From contig JAPPII010000001.1 of the NCBI GenBank assembly GCA_028820845.1, positions 1-33,600 of the forward strand: 33,600 nucleotides of DNA, written 5' to 3'. This DNA is from Candidatus Poribacteria bacterium (GTDB taxonomy: Bacteria; Poribacteria; WGA-4E; WGA-3G). The notes beneath the pieces were generated by a model. It ran no database searches. It was not told the origin of the DNA and was given only the letters and a program-made list of their open reading frames with translations. Both the position numbers and the translations under genes were made by a program. Shown here one piece after another: positions 8,560 through 14,962 of this stretch (position 1 is its first letter; every line of letters starts with the position of its first letter).

Positions 8560-8588
8560 AGTGTAGCACGAATTTATGGTCAGGTCAA
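8560..8588 (-). promoter_or_regulatory. Promoter of hicBA (internal to the restriction-modification cluster)
   Basis: TTGACC and TACACT on the minus strand are spaced by 17 bp, with TGC just before the -10 (extended -10). The predicted start lies near 8553, about 27 nt ahead of hicB. It gives hicBA, and probably res, a transcript independent of mod. The -10 region resembles that of the TIR-like gene at 11996-12457. Confidence 0.65.
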
Positions 8589-8616
8589 ATCAAATATGAA
8601 CAACGGAAATCGCGCT

Positions 8617-10362
8617 TTACGCCTCCGCAATGCGATGGATGCTGTAAGGCAGCTGGCAGAACGTGATTCCCATATCCGTTAGTTCTTTCTGACTGACGAA
8701 TTTCTGTGGTGCATAGACGTAAGCCTTTTTACCGGTTTCTTGGCACGTTTTGGCGATCTGCTCGGCACGCGCCCCATCTAATGCCGACGCATTGCTCTCC
8801 AGAAATTCCAATGATCGTTCATAGATAAGATAGAAACGGATGTTGTCGGTTTCGCCAAAGCAGTAATCTTTCCGCTTTTCAATGGAAGTCAACGCGCTAC
8901 CGGTGGCAGTATAAGCGATATAGTGTGCTAAAGTTTCGTAAGAGGGGAGCGTCTCACCCGTGAGCATACCTTCCTCGTCAATCGGTTCACCGAGGGTGCA
9001 GTAGGTAAAGGAGCCGCCGAGGCCGTTTCTGAGGGTTTCATCTTTGACATTTTCAACTCCGTTAATGACGCGGCGGACGCGTTCTGCAGTGATGGTATCT
9101 GCGTAGTCTTCACATTCAACAAGAATAAACTTTCGGTTACCTCCATCTTCTTTATTGAGAGATAGGACAGCATGGGCGGTTGTGCCGCTACCAGCAAAAG
9201 AGTCAAGGATAATGTCGTTAGGACCAGTCGCCGCCTCAAAAATTGATTTTAATATTCCTTCATCTTTAGGAAATGGGAAAACCTTACCAAGTATCCTATT
9301 TAATCGTTGTGTTGCCCCTTGGGCATCTTTGTAAAAGACGCTATAGGGTGTCTCATACTCAGTTTCCCTTAGGTAATGTTTGCGTCTGGGCACAGTTTTT
9401 TCGTTACTCCCAAAGAGGATACGATCATCTGCGATAAGTTCTTTCATTCTTTCTTGGGTGTAACGCCATCCGTTTATGGGAACAGTACATGGCTTGTTCG
9501 TAATCGGGTGAATTACTGGATACCTGTCTTTTCCGCTAACTGGCGGAGAAGTACTGGTAGAACTATAAGGTCCCCGGTTATCCACATAGCGGTAATCTCT
9601 ATGTCTCTTAGCGGGGTCAACATCAGATAATCCACTAAACCATGCTGCCAATTCTTTCTCAATCTTTGGAAAGTCTTGTCCGTGCTTTCGTCCAAGTTCT
9701 ATATGTTTCTTGTAGACATCATCAAGTCCCTGTTTCCGCACGCGCCATGAGGTTCGCTGTTCATTCAGATACTCATGATTTTTGAGGTAGCACAGGATAT
9801 AATCGTGTGAATTGGAAAAAAGCCGAGAGTTGTTTTTTATTCGAGCTGCCCAGATAAATTGTCCGACAAAATTTCCCTTCGGAAAAATATCTTTTGCATC
9901 AAAAATGTCATCCATGATCGCGCGCAGGCGATGCACTTCATTATCATCAATAGAGATGAAAATAGCACCATCCTCCGTTAGCAACTCCCGCAATAAATGG
10001 AGCCGAGGCCACATCATGCACAACCATTTATCGTGACGCTCTAAATCCTCAACGTCAATAGGACTGTGCTTCTCTAACCACGCTTGCATCATCGGACTGT
10101 TGACATTATCATTGTAAACCCAACCTTCGTTGCCGGTGTTGTAGGGGGGATCGATGTAGATACACTTGACTTTGCCAGCATATTTCGGGAGGAGTGCTTT
10201 TAGGGCATGCAGGTTGTCGCCGTGGATGATGAGATTATCGTTGAGTGATGGATCCTTGTCATTGGTGAGGGATTTGTCTGCGTCTGTCTGTAAGGTGCAG
10301 ATGGGGACGGTGAGGTGGTGTCCGTAGATGAATTGTTTACCTTTGAAGTCGAGCGTGGGCAT
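8617..10362 (-). CDS. mod: Type III DNA methyltransferase, Mod subunit
   Basis: The 581-aa protein is an adenine-N6 DNA methyltransferase of the beta class. The catalytic motif DPPYNTG (71-77) precedes the SAM-binding motif FAGSGTT (389-395), the order typical of Mod. The stretch between them (about 180-340) is the variable part expected to hold the target-recognition domain, so the recognition site cannot be read. It methylates the host's sites and guides Res. AAGGA lies about 8 bases before the ATG. It is 42 bases downstream of a TIR-like gene and 91 bases upstream of hicB. Both motifs are intact. Confidence 0.94.
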   Translation of the reverse strand: MPTLDFKGKQFIYGHHLTVPICTLQTDADKSLTNDKDPSLNDNLIIHGDNLHALKALLPKYAGKVKCIYIDPPYNTGNEGWVYNDNVNSPMMQAWLEKHSPIDVEDLERHDKWLCMMWPRLHLLRELLTEDGAIFISIDDNEVHRLRAIMDDIFDAKDIFPKGNFVGQFIWAARIKNNSRLFSNSHDYILCYLKNHEYLNEQRTSWRVRKQGLDDVYKKHIELGRKHGQDFPKIEKELAAWFSGLSDVDPAKRHRDYRYVDNRGPYSSTSTSPPVSGKDRYPVIHPITNKPCTVPINGWRYTQERMKELIADDRILFGSNEKTVPRRKHYLRETEYETPYSVFYKDAQGATQRLNRILGKVFPFPKDEGILKSIFEAATGPNDIILDSFAGSGTTAHAVLSLNKEDGGNRKFILVECEDYADTITAERVRRVINGVENVKDETLRNGLGGSFTYCTLGEPIDEEGMLTGETLPSYETLAHYIAYTATGSALTSIEKRKDYCFGETDNIRFYLIYERSLEFLESNASALDGARAEQIAKTCQETGKKAYVYAPQKFVSQKELTDMGITFCQLPYSIHRIAEA

Positions 10363-10383
10363 GGGGATTTCCTTTTAACGCTG

Positions 10384-10401
10384 TGCAGAGGGGCCTCTAC
10401 A
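10384..10401. repeat. Palindrome between TIR-like gene 3 and mod
   Basis: This 18-nt palindrome (AGAGG / CCTCT core with TGT/ACA arms) lies right after the stop of the TIR-like gene. It has 15 of 18 bases in common with 11360-11377, at the 3' end of the middle paralogue. It could be a short stem in the transcript. No T-tract follows, so it is not a clear terminator. Confidence 0.45.
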
Positions 10402-10404
10402 AGT

Positions 10405-11259
10405 TTATCTATTCGGGAGGAGCTTGTTCATATCAATAGTTATACCAACGGAGGCTATTTCTTGAGCCAATTCCATTTTCCAGGCCCCGCGATCATCCAT
10501 CTGCACGTAGATTATTCCGTGAATGTCTGAGGGTAGTTCAACCCCTTCTTCATAGAGAATACATACACGATCACGCCCTAACCCACACAAAAAGTAGCCG
10601 AGTTCCAAGATAACATTCTGACGTGCCCTCGGTTTGGATTCATCTGTTTTATCTTTTGGCGCGCCAACATCATCAGCAGTCAGCAGAACAATTGCAAAAC
10701 CTGCTTCTTCTGCGTGCTCTTCAAACTTATCAATGATTGTTTGACCTTTGCTTGGCTGCTCGTCAAGTATGGTTGCAGTTAGATCCAAGTCAGTGACGAA
10801 CCTTGCAATCTTGTGTTTTGCAGCTTCGTTATGTCCGTGGACAATGAATATCTTGTCCCCAAAGTTGCGTGTAAAAGGTGCTGGTTCATCAAAAAGTTCA
10901 AGTTGATTTTGAATTCCCATTAAGTAATTGATGTCCCTGTCTACATTTTCTCTGTACCTAGTCAAATCCCTTGAAAACTCGACTCTTTCCTCTGTATTTG
11001 GAGACGAAACTATTCCTATAGGAGGAAAAATGCAGCATCTAGCGTACTCCTCTGCCACTAAAGAGCCATCAAATAGTTGTAACAAAAGGTTTTTATTATG
11101 GCGTGACCAGTTTCCATGAGCATTTAGAGCAAGACTATATTCATTTCGTGAATCAATTTGTCTATCGCGGAGTTGTTGTCCTTTCTCAATTCGCTCTTGT
11201 ATTTTCTTCTCGGCTTCTTCTCTGCTTTCGCGCAATTTCGGCAGTGTCTTTTCTTCCAT
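10405..11259 (-). CDS. TIR-like (PF10137-type) nucleotide-binding protein with N-terminal helical domain
   Basis: The 284-aa protein has two parts. Residues 1-130 are helical, with a charged coiled-coil start (EAEKKIQERIEKGQQL) and a segment WSRHNKNLLLQLFDGSLVAEEY. Residues 135-284 form the TIR-like domain: KIFIVHGHNEAAK (136-148), LDEQPSKGQTIIDKFEEHA, FAIVLLTADDVG, and RARQNVILELGYF with a candidate catalytic Glu219. In Pfam the family is named for CAP12/Pycsar effectors, which degrade NAD+ or bind a nucleotide signal in anti-phage abortive infection. That role is inference here. It is the third of three tandem paralogues and lies 42 bases upstream of mod. GAGGCG serves as ribosome-binding site. 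Confidence 0.85.
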   Translation of the reverse strand: MEEKTLPKLRESREEAEKKIQERIEKGQQLRDRQIDSRNEYSLALNAHGNWSRHNKNLLLQLFDGSLVAEEYARCCIFPPIGIVSSPNTEERVEFSRDLTRYRENVDRDINYLMGIQNQLELFDEPAPFTRNFGDKIFIVHGHNEAAKHKIARFVTDLDLTATILDEQPSKGQTIIDKFEEHAEEAGFAIVLLTADDVGAPKDKTDESKPRARQNVILELGYFLCGLGRDRVCILYEEGVELPSDIHGIIYVQMDDRGAWKMELAQEIASVGITIDMNKLLPNR

Positions 11260-11334
11260 AGTTTCGCCTCTACTTTTATGCCAACGCAGCGTAAGTTTGC
11301 GCGGAAGGATTCGATAACTCCCTCCGGTTCAGAT

Positions 11335-11835
11335 TTAGATAGCGACTTCTTCATGATAATGAAGAGGCTCCTCTACAGGTCTTTCCTGTGATTCAACGGG
11401 TAGCCCTGCGTTCATCATTTCTTTCCCGATTTTCAATTGCCAATTGTTGTCACTATCCATAGGGATATAAATTAGACCAGAGATGTCCGATAGTAACTCA
11501 ACGCCTCCTTTATACAAAGCACACACGCGTTCACTACCTAAGCTCCCAAAGAAGTAGCCGAGTTCCAAAATCACATTCTGGCGTGCTCTGAGTCTGCGTT
11601 CTCCTGTTGCCTTTGAAGATCCAACGTCATCGGGAGTTAACAAGACAATTGCGAAACCCGCTTCGTCTGCATGTTCTTCAAACTTATCAATAATTGTTTG
11701 TCCCTTGCTGGGTTGTTCGTCAAGAACGATTGGCTTTAAACCTAATTTCTTGATGAACTCAGCAAGAGTTGTTGCAGCTTCTTTGTCGTCATGTATATAG
11801 GAAATAAACACTGTCCGCCGATTTTTTTCATCCAT
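11335..11835 (-). CDS. TIR-like (PF10137-type) protein, middle paralogue with TIR-style box 1
   Basis: The 166-aa protein is a single TIR-like domain. The body matches its neighbour at 10405-11259 nearly word for word (LDEQPSKGQTIIDKFEEHA, FAIVLLTPDDVG, RARQNVILELGYF with Glu91). Its start differs. The first strand is VFISYIHDDKEAA (9-21) instead of IFIVHGH, which resembles box 1 of classical TIR domains (FISY-S/x-H). Its C-terminus runs about 13 residues past that of the paralogues, through a palindrome at 11360-11377. It has a strong GGAGGAG ribosome-binding site and its own promoter at 11908-11936. The family predicts NAD+ hydrolysis or nucleotide sensing; activity of this variant is uncertain. 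Confidence 0.82.
   Translation of the reverse strand: MDEKNRRTVFISYIHDDKEAATTLAEFIKKLGLKPIVLDEQPSKGQTIIDKFEEHADEAGFAIVLLTPDDVGSSKATGERRLRARQNVILELGYFFGSLGSERVCALYKGGVELLSDISGLIYIPMDSDNNWQLKIGKEMMNAGLPVESQERPVEEPLHYHEEVAI
11360..11377. repeat. Palindrome in the 3' end of the middle TIR-like gene
   Basis: The 18-nt palindrome (AGAGG / CCTCT core) resembles 10384-10401. It is coding here, in the extra C-terminal residues of the middle paralogue. This suggests the reading frame has run into a former 3' untranslated repeat. Confidence 0.4.
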
Positions 11836-11907
11836 GATTCTCCTCCATTCTTATGCCGATGCGGCACGCGGAGACACTTATTCATATAAGGTGAGAACAC
11901 TGTATTG

Positions 11908-11936
11908 ATTATAGCATTAATCCATTGGTAGGTCAA
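11908..11936 (-). promoter_or_regulatory. Promoter of the middle TIR-like gene
   Basis: TTGACC and TATAAT on the minus strand are spaced by 17 bp, with TGC before the -10. The predicted start is near 11901, about 65 nt ahead of the ATG at 11835. It means the tandem paralogues are not simply one transcript. Confidence 0.68.
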
Positions 11937-11995
11937 CTCTATTGTGGAAGGACCACCTTACAAAAATCCTGTTAAGGGTTTTCAAATTCTCTATT

Positions 11996-12457
11996 TTATA
12001 AAAGTTTGTTTGCATCGAAAGATAGTCCCGCCTGTTTCATTTCTCTTGCTAACTTCAACTGCCATGCACCAAGCTCATCCATAAGCACATAAACAACGCC
12101 GTAAATATCTGAGGGGAGCTCAACGCCTTCTTTATAGAGGGCACAAACACCTTTACGCCCTAACGCATGGAAAAAATATCCGAGTTCAAAGATAACATTT
12201 TGCCGTGCTCTGAGTTTGAGATCGTTCTTCTTTTGAATAGGAGCACCAACATCGTCGGGGGTCATCAGGACAATTGCAAAGTTGGCATTTCTGGCGTATC
12301 TTTCAAATTTTTCAATGATCGTCAAACCTTCACTGGGCTGTTCATCAAGTATGACTGCCTCTAAGTCAAGTCTTTGGACAAACCTTGCGGTGGCTATTTT
12401 GGCTACTTCGTCATGTCCGTGTACAATAAACACTTTTTGCGACACTTTTTCGTCCAT
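11996..12457 (-). CDS. TIR-like (PF10137-type) protein, first paralogue
   Basis: The 153-aa protein is the TIR-like domain alone: VFIVHGHDEVAK (9-20), LDEQPSEGLTIIEKFERYA, FAIVLMTPDDVG, RARQNVIFELGYF (Glu91 candidate catalytic) and a C-terminal DANKLL. It is the most family-typical of the three copies and more diverged from the other two than they are from each other. The family contains NAD+-degrading anti-phage effectors, usually turned on by a cyclic nucleotide made by a neighbouring enzyme. No such enzyme is visible in this window. GAGGAG serves as ribosome-binding site and the promoter lies at 12485-12513. A 160-bp gap separates it from the second copy. Confidence 0.86.
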   Translation of the reverse strand: MDEKVSQKVFIVHGHDEVAKIATARFVQRLDLEAVILDEQPSEGLTIIEKFERYARNANFAIVLMTPDDVGAPIQKKNDLKLRARQNVIFELGYFFHALGRKGVCALYKEGVELPSDIYGVVYVLMDELGAWQLKLAREMKQAGLSFDANKLL

Positions 12458-12484
12458 AGTTCTCCTCGTTAAAATGGTACGATA

Positions 12485-12513
12485 AGTATAACATGAATTT
12501 ACAATAACGGCAA
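12485..12513 (-). promoter_or_regulatory. Promoter of the first TIR-like gene
   Basis: TTGCCG and TATACT on the minus strand are spaced by 17 bp, with TGT before the -10. The predicted start lies near 12478, about 20 nt ahead of the ATG. A 23-nt stretch over the -10 (12479-12501) agrees at 19 positions with the hicBA promoter (8554-8576). Confidence 0.65.
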
Positions 12514-12536
12514 GTAAAAACCTAATAACACCTAAT

Positions 12537-12565
12537 TTGCAATATCGCCCCAGATGTAGTAAAAT
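12537..12565 (+). promoter_or_regulatory. Promoter of leuB
   Basis: TTGCAA and TAAAAT are spaced by 17 bp, followed by a leader of about 55 nt to the leuB ATG. It is divergent from the TIR-like promoter at 12485-12513. Confidence 0.55.
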
Positions 12566-12627
12566 ATTAGGAACCCAGTTTTCTTAGAACAAATTTAGAT
12601 TACGATCCCAACATTTGGAGGAAATTC

Positions 12628-13680
12628 ATGTATAAAATCGGTCTCATCCCGGGCGATGGCATCGGCCCCGAAGTGACACGGGAAGCAATGAAAGTCTTCG
12701 GGGCAGCAGCCGCAGAAGCAGGCATACAGTACGAAACAGTTGAATACGATGTCGGTGGCGACCGGTATCTCAGTACGGGTGAAGTGTTACCCGATTCGGT
12801 TTTAGAAGAACTTCGGGGACTCGACGCTATTTACCTCGGTGCTATCGGCCACCCGGATGTCAAACCCGGGATTTTAGAGAAAGGTATCCTGCTAAAGGTC
12901 CGGTTTGAACTCGATCTCTACATCAACCTCCGTCCTGTTAAACTTTATCCTGGCGTGCCGACACCACTGAAAGATAAAGGACCTGAGGACATTGACTTTA
13001 TTATCGTTCGCGAAAATACTGAAGGTCTATACGCCGGCATAGGCGGTTTCCTGAAACGTGGGACGCGCGATGAAGTCGCCATCCAGGAGATGATCAATAC
13101 CTACAAAGGTGTAGAACGCTGTGTTCGTTATGCTTATGAACTCACCCAAAAGCGCAATAAAGAGAATACGCTGACGCTCTGCGATAAGGCAAACGTTTTG
13201 ACTTACGCTCATGACCTCTGGCGACGCGTTTTTGACGAAGTTGGTGAAGATTATCCCGATACAAAAAAAGAATACGCTTTTGTTGACGCAACGACGATGT
13301 GGATGGTGAAAAATCCAGAGTGGTTCGATGTCATTGTGACATGCAATATGTTTGGCGATATCATCACCGATCTCGGCGCGATGATTCAGGGTGGCATGGG
13401 GATCGCAGCATCCGGTAATCTAAACCCAGAGAGCGTCGCTATGTTTGAACCGATTCACGGCTCCGCGCCCCGTTATACCGGCAAAAATGAGATTAATCCA
13501 ATCGCAGCGATAGGCGCAGCTGGAATGATGTTAGACCACCTCGGACACGCAGCGGCAGCAGCAAAGGTGGATCAATCCATCAGCGATCTGTTGGCGAGTG
13601 GTAAAATCAAAGACCTCGGTGCTGGAAGAATGGGTTATACGACAGAGGAGGTTGGCGATCTGATTGCCGAAGGTTTATAA
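12628..13680 (+). CDS. leuB: 3-isopropylmalate dehydrogenase
   Basis: The 350-aa protein is a beta-decarboxylating dehydrogenase. [13 protein letters not shown] (4-16) opens it. Arg92, Arg102, Arg128, Tyr135 and Lys187 sit at the substrate positions, and Asp220, Asp244 and Asp248 at the metal positions. Its reaction, oxidation and decarboxylation of 3-isopropylmalate, is the third step of leucine synthesis. The cofactor loop reads [15 protein letters not shown] where most LeuB proteins have APDIAGK, so the Asp that selects NAD is replaced by Arg-Tyr. Isocitrate or another malate-type substrate cannot be excluded. GGAGG precedes the ATG at good spacing. Its stop abuts the stop of the convergent methyltransferase gene. 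Confidence 0.85.
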   Translation: MYKIGLIPGDGIGPEVTREAMKVFGAAAAEAGIQYETVEYDVGGDRYLSTGEVLPDSVLEELRGLDAIYLGAIGHPDVKPGILEKGILLKVRFELDLYINLRPVKLYPGVPTPLKDKGPEDIDFIIVRENTEGLYAGIGGFLKRGTRDEVAIQEMINTYKGVERCVRYAYELTQKRNKENTLTLCDKANVLTYAHDLWRRVFDEVGEDYPDTKKEYAFVDATTMWMVKNPEWFDVIVTCNMFGDIITDLGAMIQGGMGIAASGNLNPESVAMFEPIHGSAPRYTGKNEINPIAAIGAAGMMLDHLGHAAAAAKVDQSISDLLASGKIKDLGAGRMGYTTEEVGDLIAEGL

Positions 13681-14442
13681 TCAGGTTTCCAAGCGTGCTG
13701 TAAAATTAATCCGATCTGAATACCGGTTCCAACGACTGAAGGTATACATATCGTAGGCACTCAGCGGTTTATAACCCGCCTTTTTGAGGAGATCATTAAT
13801 AACAGGAACTTCATAGATGCGTTGTTGATGTACCTCCTCATAGCGTCTAAATAACTCACCTTCACGGATAAAAAAGGTTAGCAGTGTACGGCACATTTTG
13901 CTGTGATAGAGATAATTATTTTTCCAAATGTAGGTATAATCCTCATGGTTTGCGGCGAACGTTTTGTTGTGGAAATGCTCAACAATGTTCCGTTCTGTTG
14001 TCACGTCAAAAATAAACAAGCCATCGGGTTCGAGATGCTCAGCAACGCACTCAAAGACCTGACTGAGTTCGTCCTCATCGTAGGCATAGTTAATGCTGTC
14101 ATAGGTGCAAAGGATAGCGTCAAACCGTTGGCTGAGGTGAAAATCGCGCATATCGCCGTGATGCAATCCGATGTTCAGATCGTGCGCGGCTACCTTCTTC
14201 TTAGCGATTTCCAGCATGCCCGCCGCCCGATCTACCCCTGCCATTTTATAGCCTTTTAAGGCAAGTTGAATCGTCAAGGCACAAGTCCCACAAGCCAAAT
14301 CAAGGACGCGGCGCGGTTTACAATCATACCTATCGAAAAGCGACTCAATGTAATGGGTCCAACGGGTATAGTTCACATTGGTCATCATACGGTCATAAGC
14401 GTAGGCGAATTTCTCATAGGGGGGCGTTAGGTGTGTTTGCAT
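13681..14442 (-). CDS. Class I SAM-dependent methyltransferase
   Basis: The 253-aa protein has the Rossmann-type SAM fold. Motif I is VLDLACGTCALTIQLA (about 46-61), the acidic ribose-binding Asp follows in MAGVDRAAGML, and GDMRDFHL and FDAILCTYDSINY are motifs II-IV. A C-terminal region of about 90 residues is typical for small-molecule methyltransferases of this group. It is cytoplasmic, and the substrate is unknown. It lies 34 bases downstream of a small membrane-protein gene and probably shares the promoter at 14907-14935. No clear ribosome-binding site is seen. Its stop directly abuts that of leuB. Confidence 0.85.
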   Translation of the reverse strand: MQTHLTPPYEKFAYAYDRMMTNVNYTRWTHYIESLFDRYDCKPRRVLDLACGTCALTIQLALKGYKMAGVDRAAGMLEIAKKKVAAHDLNIGLHHGDMRDFHLSQRFDAILCTYDSINYAYDEDELSQVFECVAEHLEPDGLFIFDVTTERNIVEHFHNKTFAANHEDYTYIWKNNYLYHSKMCRTLLTFFIREGELFRRYEEVHQQRIYEVPVINDLLKKAGYKPLSAYDMYTFSRWNRYSDRINFTARLET

Positions 14443-14476
14443 TGTTCACGTGTCGTTTGCAAAACGCTATTGCAAG

Positions 14477-14866
14477 TCACTCGTTTCCTCCTTTAAATCC
14501 GACAGAGGCATTCATCATCCGAAGGAGTGTGTTAATCTCATCAGCGTCCCAGACCTCATCTCTGTTGGCTTCTATTGCGTATCTGCCGACAGCTCGAATC
14601 TTGCGGAGACTGATTTTCCGGGTGAGGAAACTGAAGGGCAGCTGCATACCCGCAGTTTTGACCCGGTCAAACGTAGCCTCAATGTCATATCGATCAACGC
14701 CTTCAGGTGCCTGTCGAATCAAGGCATCTCTTACCATATCTGTACCAAAACCGAATAACTCTTTGATAATAAACCATTGTAAAACCGCAAGGCACACTGT
14801 GAGGATTAAGAGAAGTGTTAAAACTTTAACGATATGCCGTTTCCATCCGGCTTGCTCGGCAGCCAT
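14477..14866 (-). CDS. Small single-span membrane protein, unknown function
   Basis: I do not recognise this 129-aa protein. Residues about 13-35 (VKVLTLLLILTVCLAVLQWF) form one membrane helix preceded by positively charged residues, so the rest should lie outside the cytoplasm. The soluble part is mixed helix and strand with a C-terminal segment EVWDADEINTLLRMMNAS. AGGTGA lies about 8 bases before its ATG and a promoter with 17-bp spacing lies at 14907-14935, so it is a real gene. It is followed by the methyltransferase gene on the same strand, probably one operon. No link between the two functions can be inferred from sequence alone. Confidence 0.75.
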   Translation of the reverse strand: MAAEQAGWKRHIVKVLTLLLILTVCLAVLQWFIIKELFGFGTDMVRDALIRQAPEGVDRYDIEATFDRVKTAGMQLPFSFLTRKISLRKIRAVGRYAIEANRDEVWDADEINTLLRMMNASVGFKGGNE

Positions 14867-14906
14867 ATCTGATTCACCTCGGGGTTGGATTCTGTATCTA
14901 ACGCTT

Positions 14907-14935
14907 ATATTACCAGTTTACGCAGATGTCGTCAA
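14907..14935 (-). promoter_or_regulatory. Promoter of the small membrane protein and methyltransferase genes
   Basis: TTGACG and TAATAT on the minus strand are spaced by 17 bp. The predicted start is near 14900, about 35 nt ahead of the ATG at 14866. It overlaps the leader region of the divergent ychF gene. Confidence 0.58.
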
Positions 14936-14962
14936 TAGGTTTTTTATGGATAAAGGTAAAAC

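Noticed and set aside
11124-11354. Minus-strand frame of 76 codons bridging the second and third TIR-like genes
   Set aside because: It mainly re-reads the start of the third gene in another frame and the leader between the genes. No ribosome-binding site or protein family supports it.
5455-12457. CBASS, Pycsar or Thoeris locus
   Set aside because: The TIR-like effectors belong to a family seen in such systems, but no nucleotide cyclase, CD-NTase, ThsA, SAVED or STING gene lies in the window, so the label cannot be supported.
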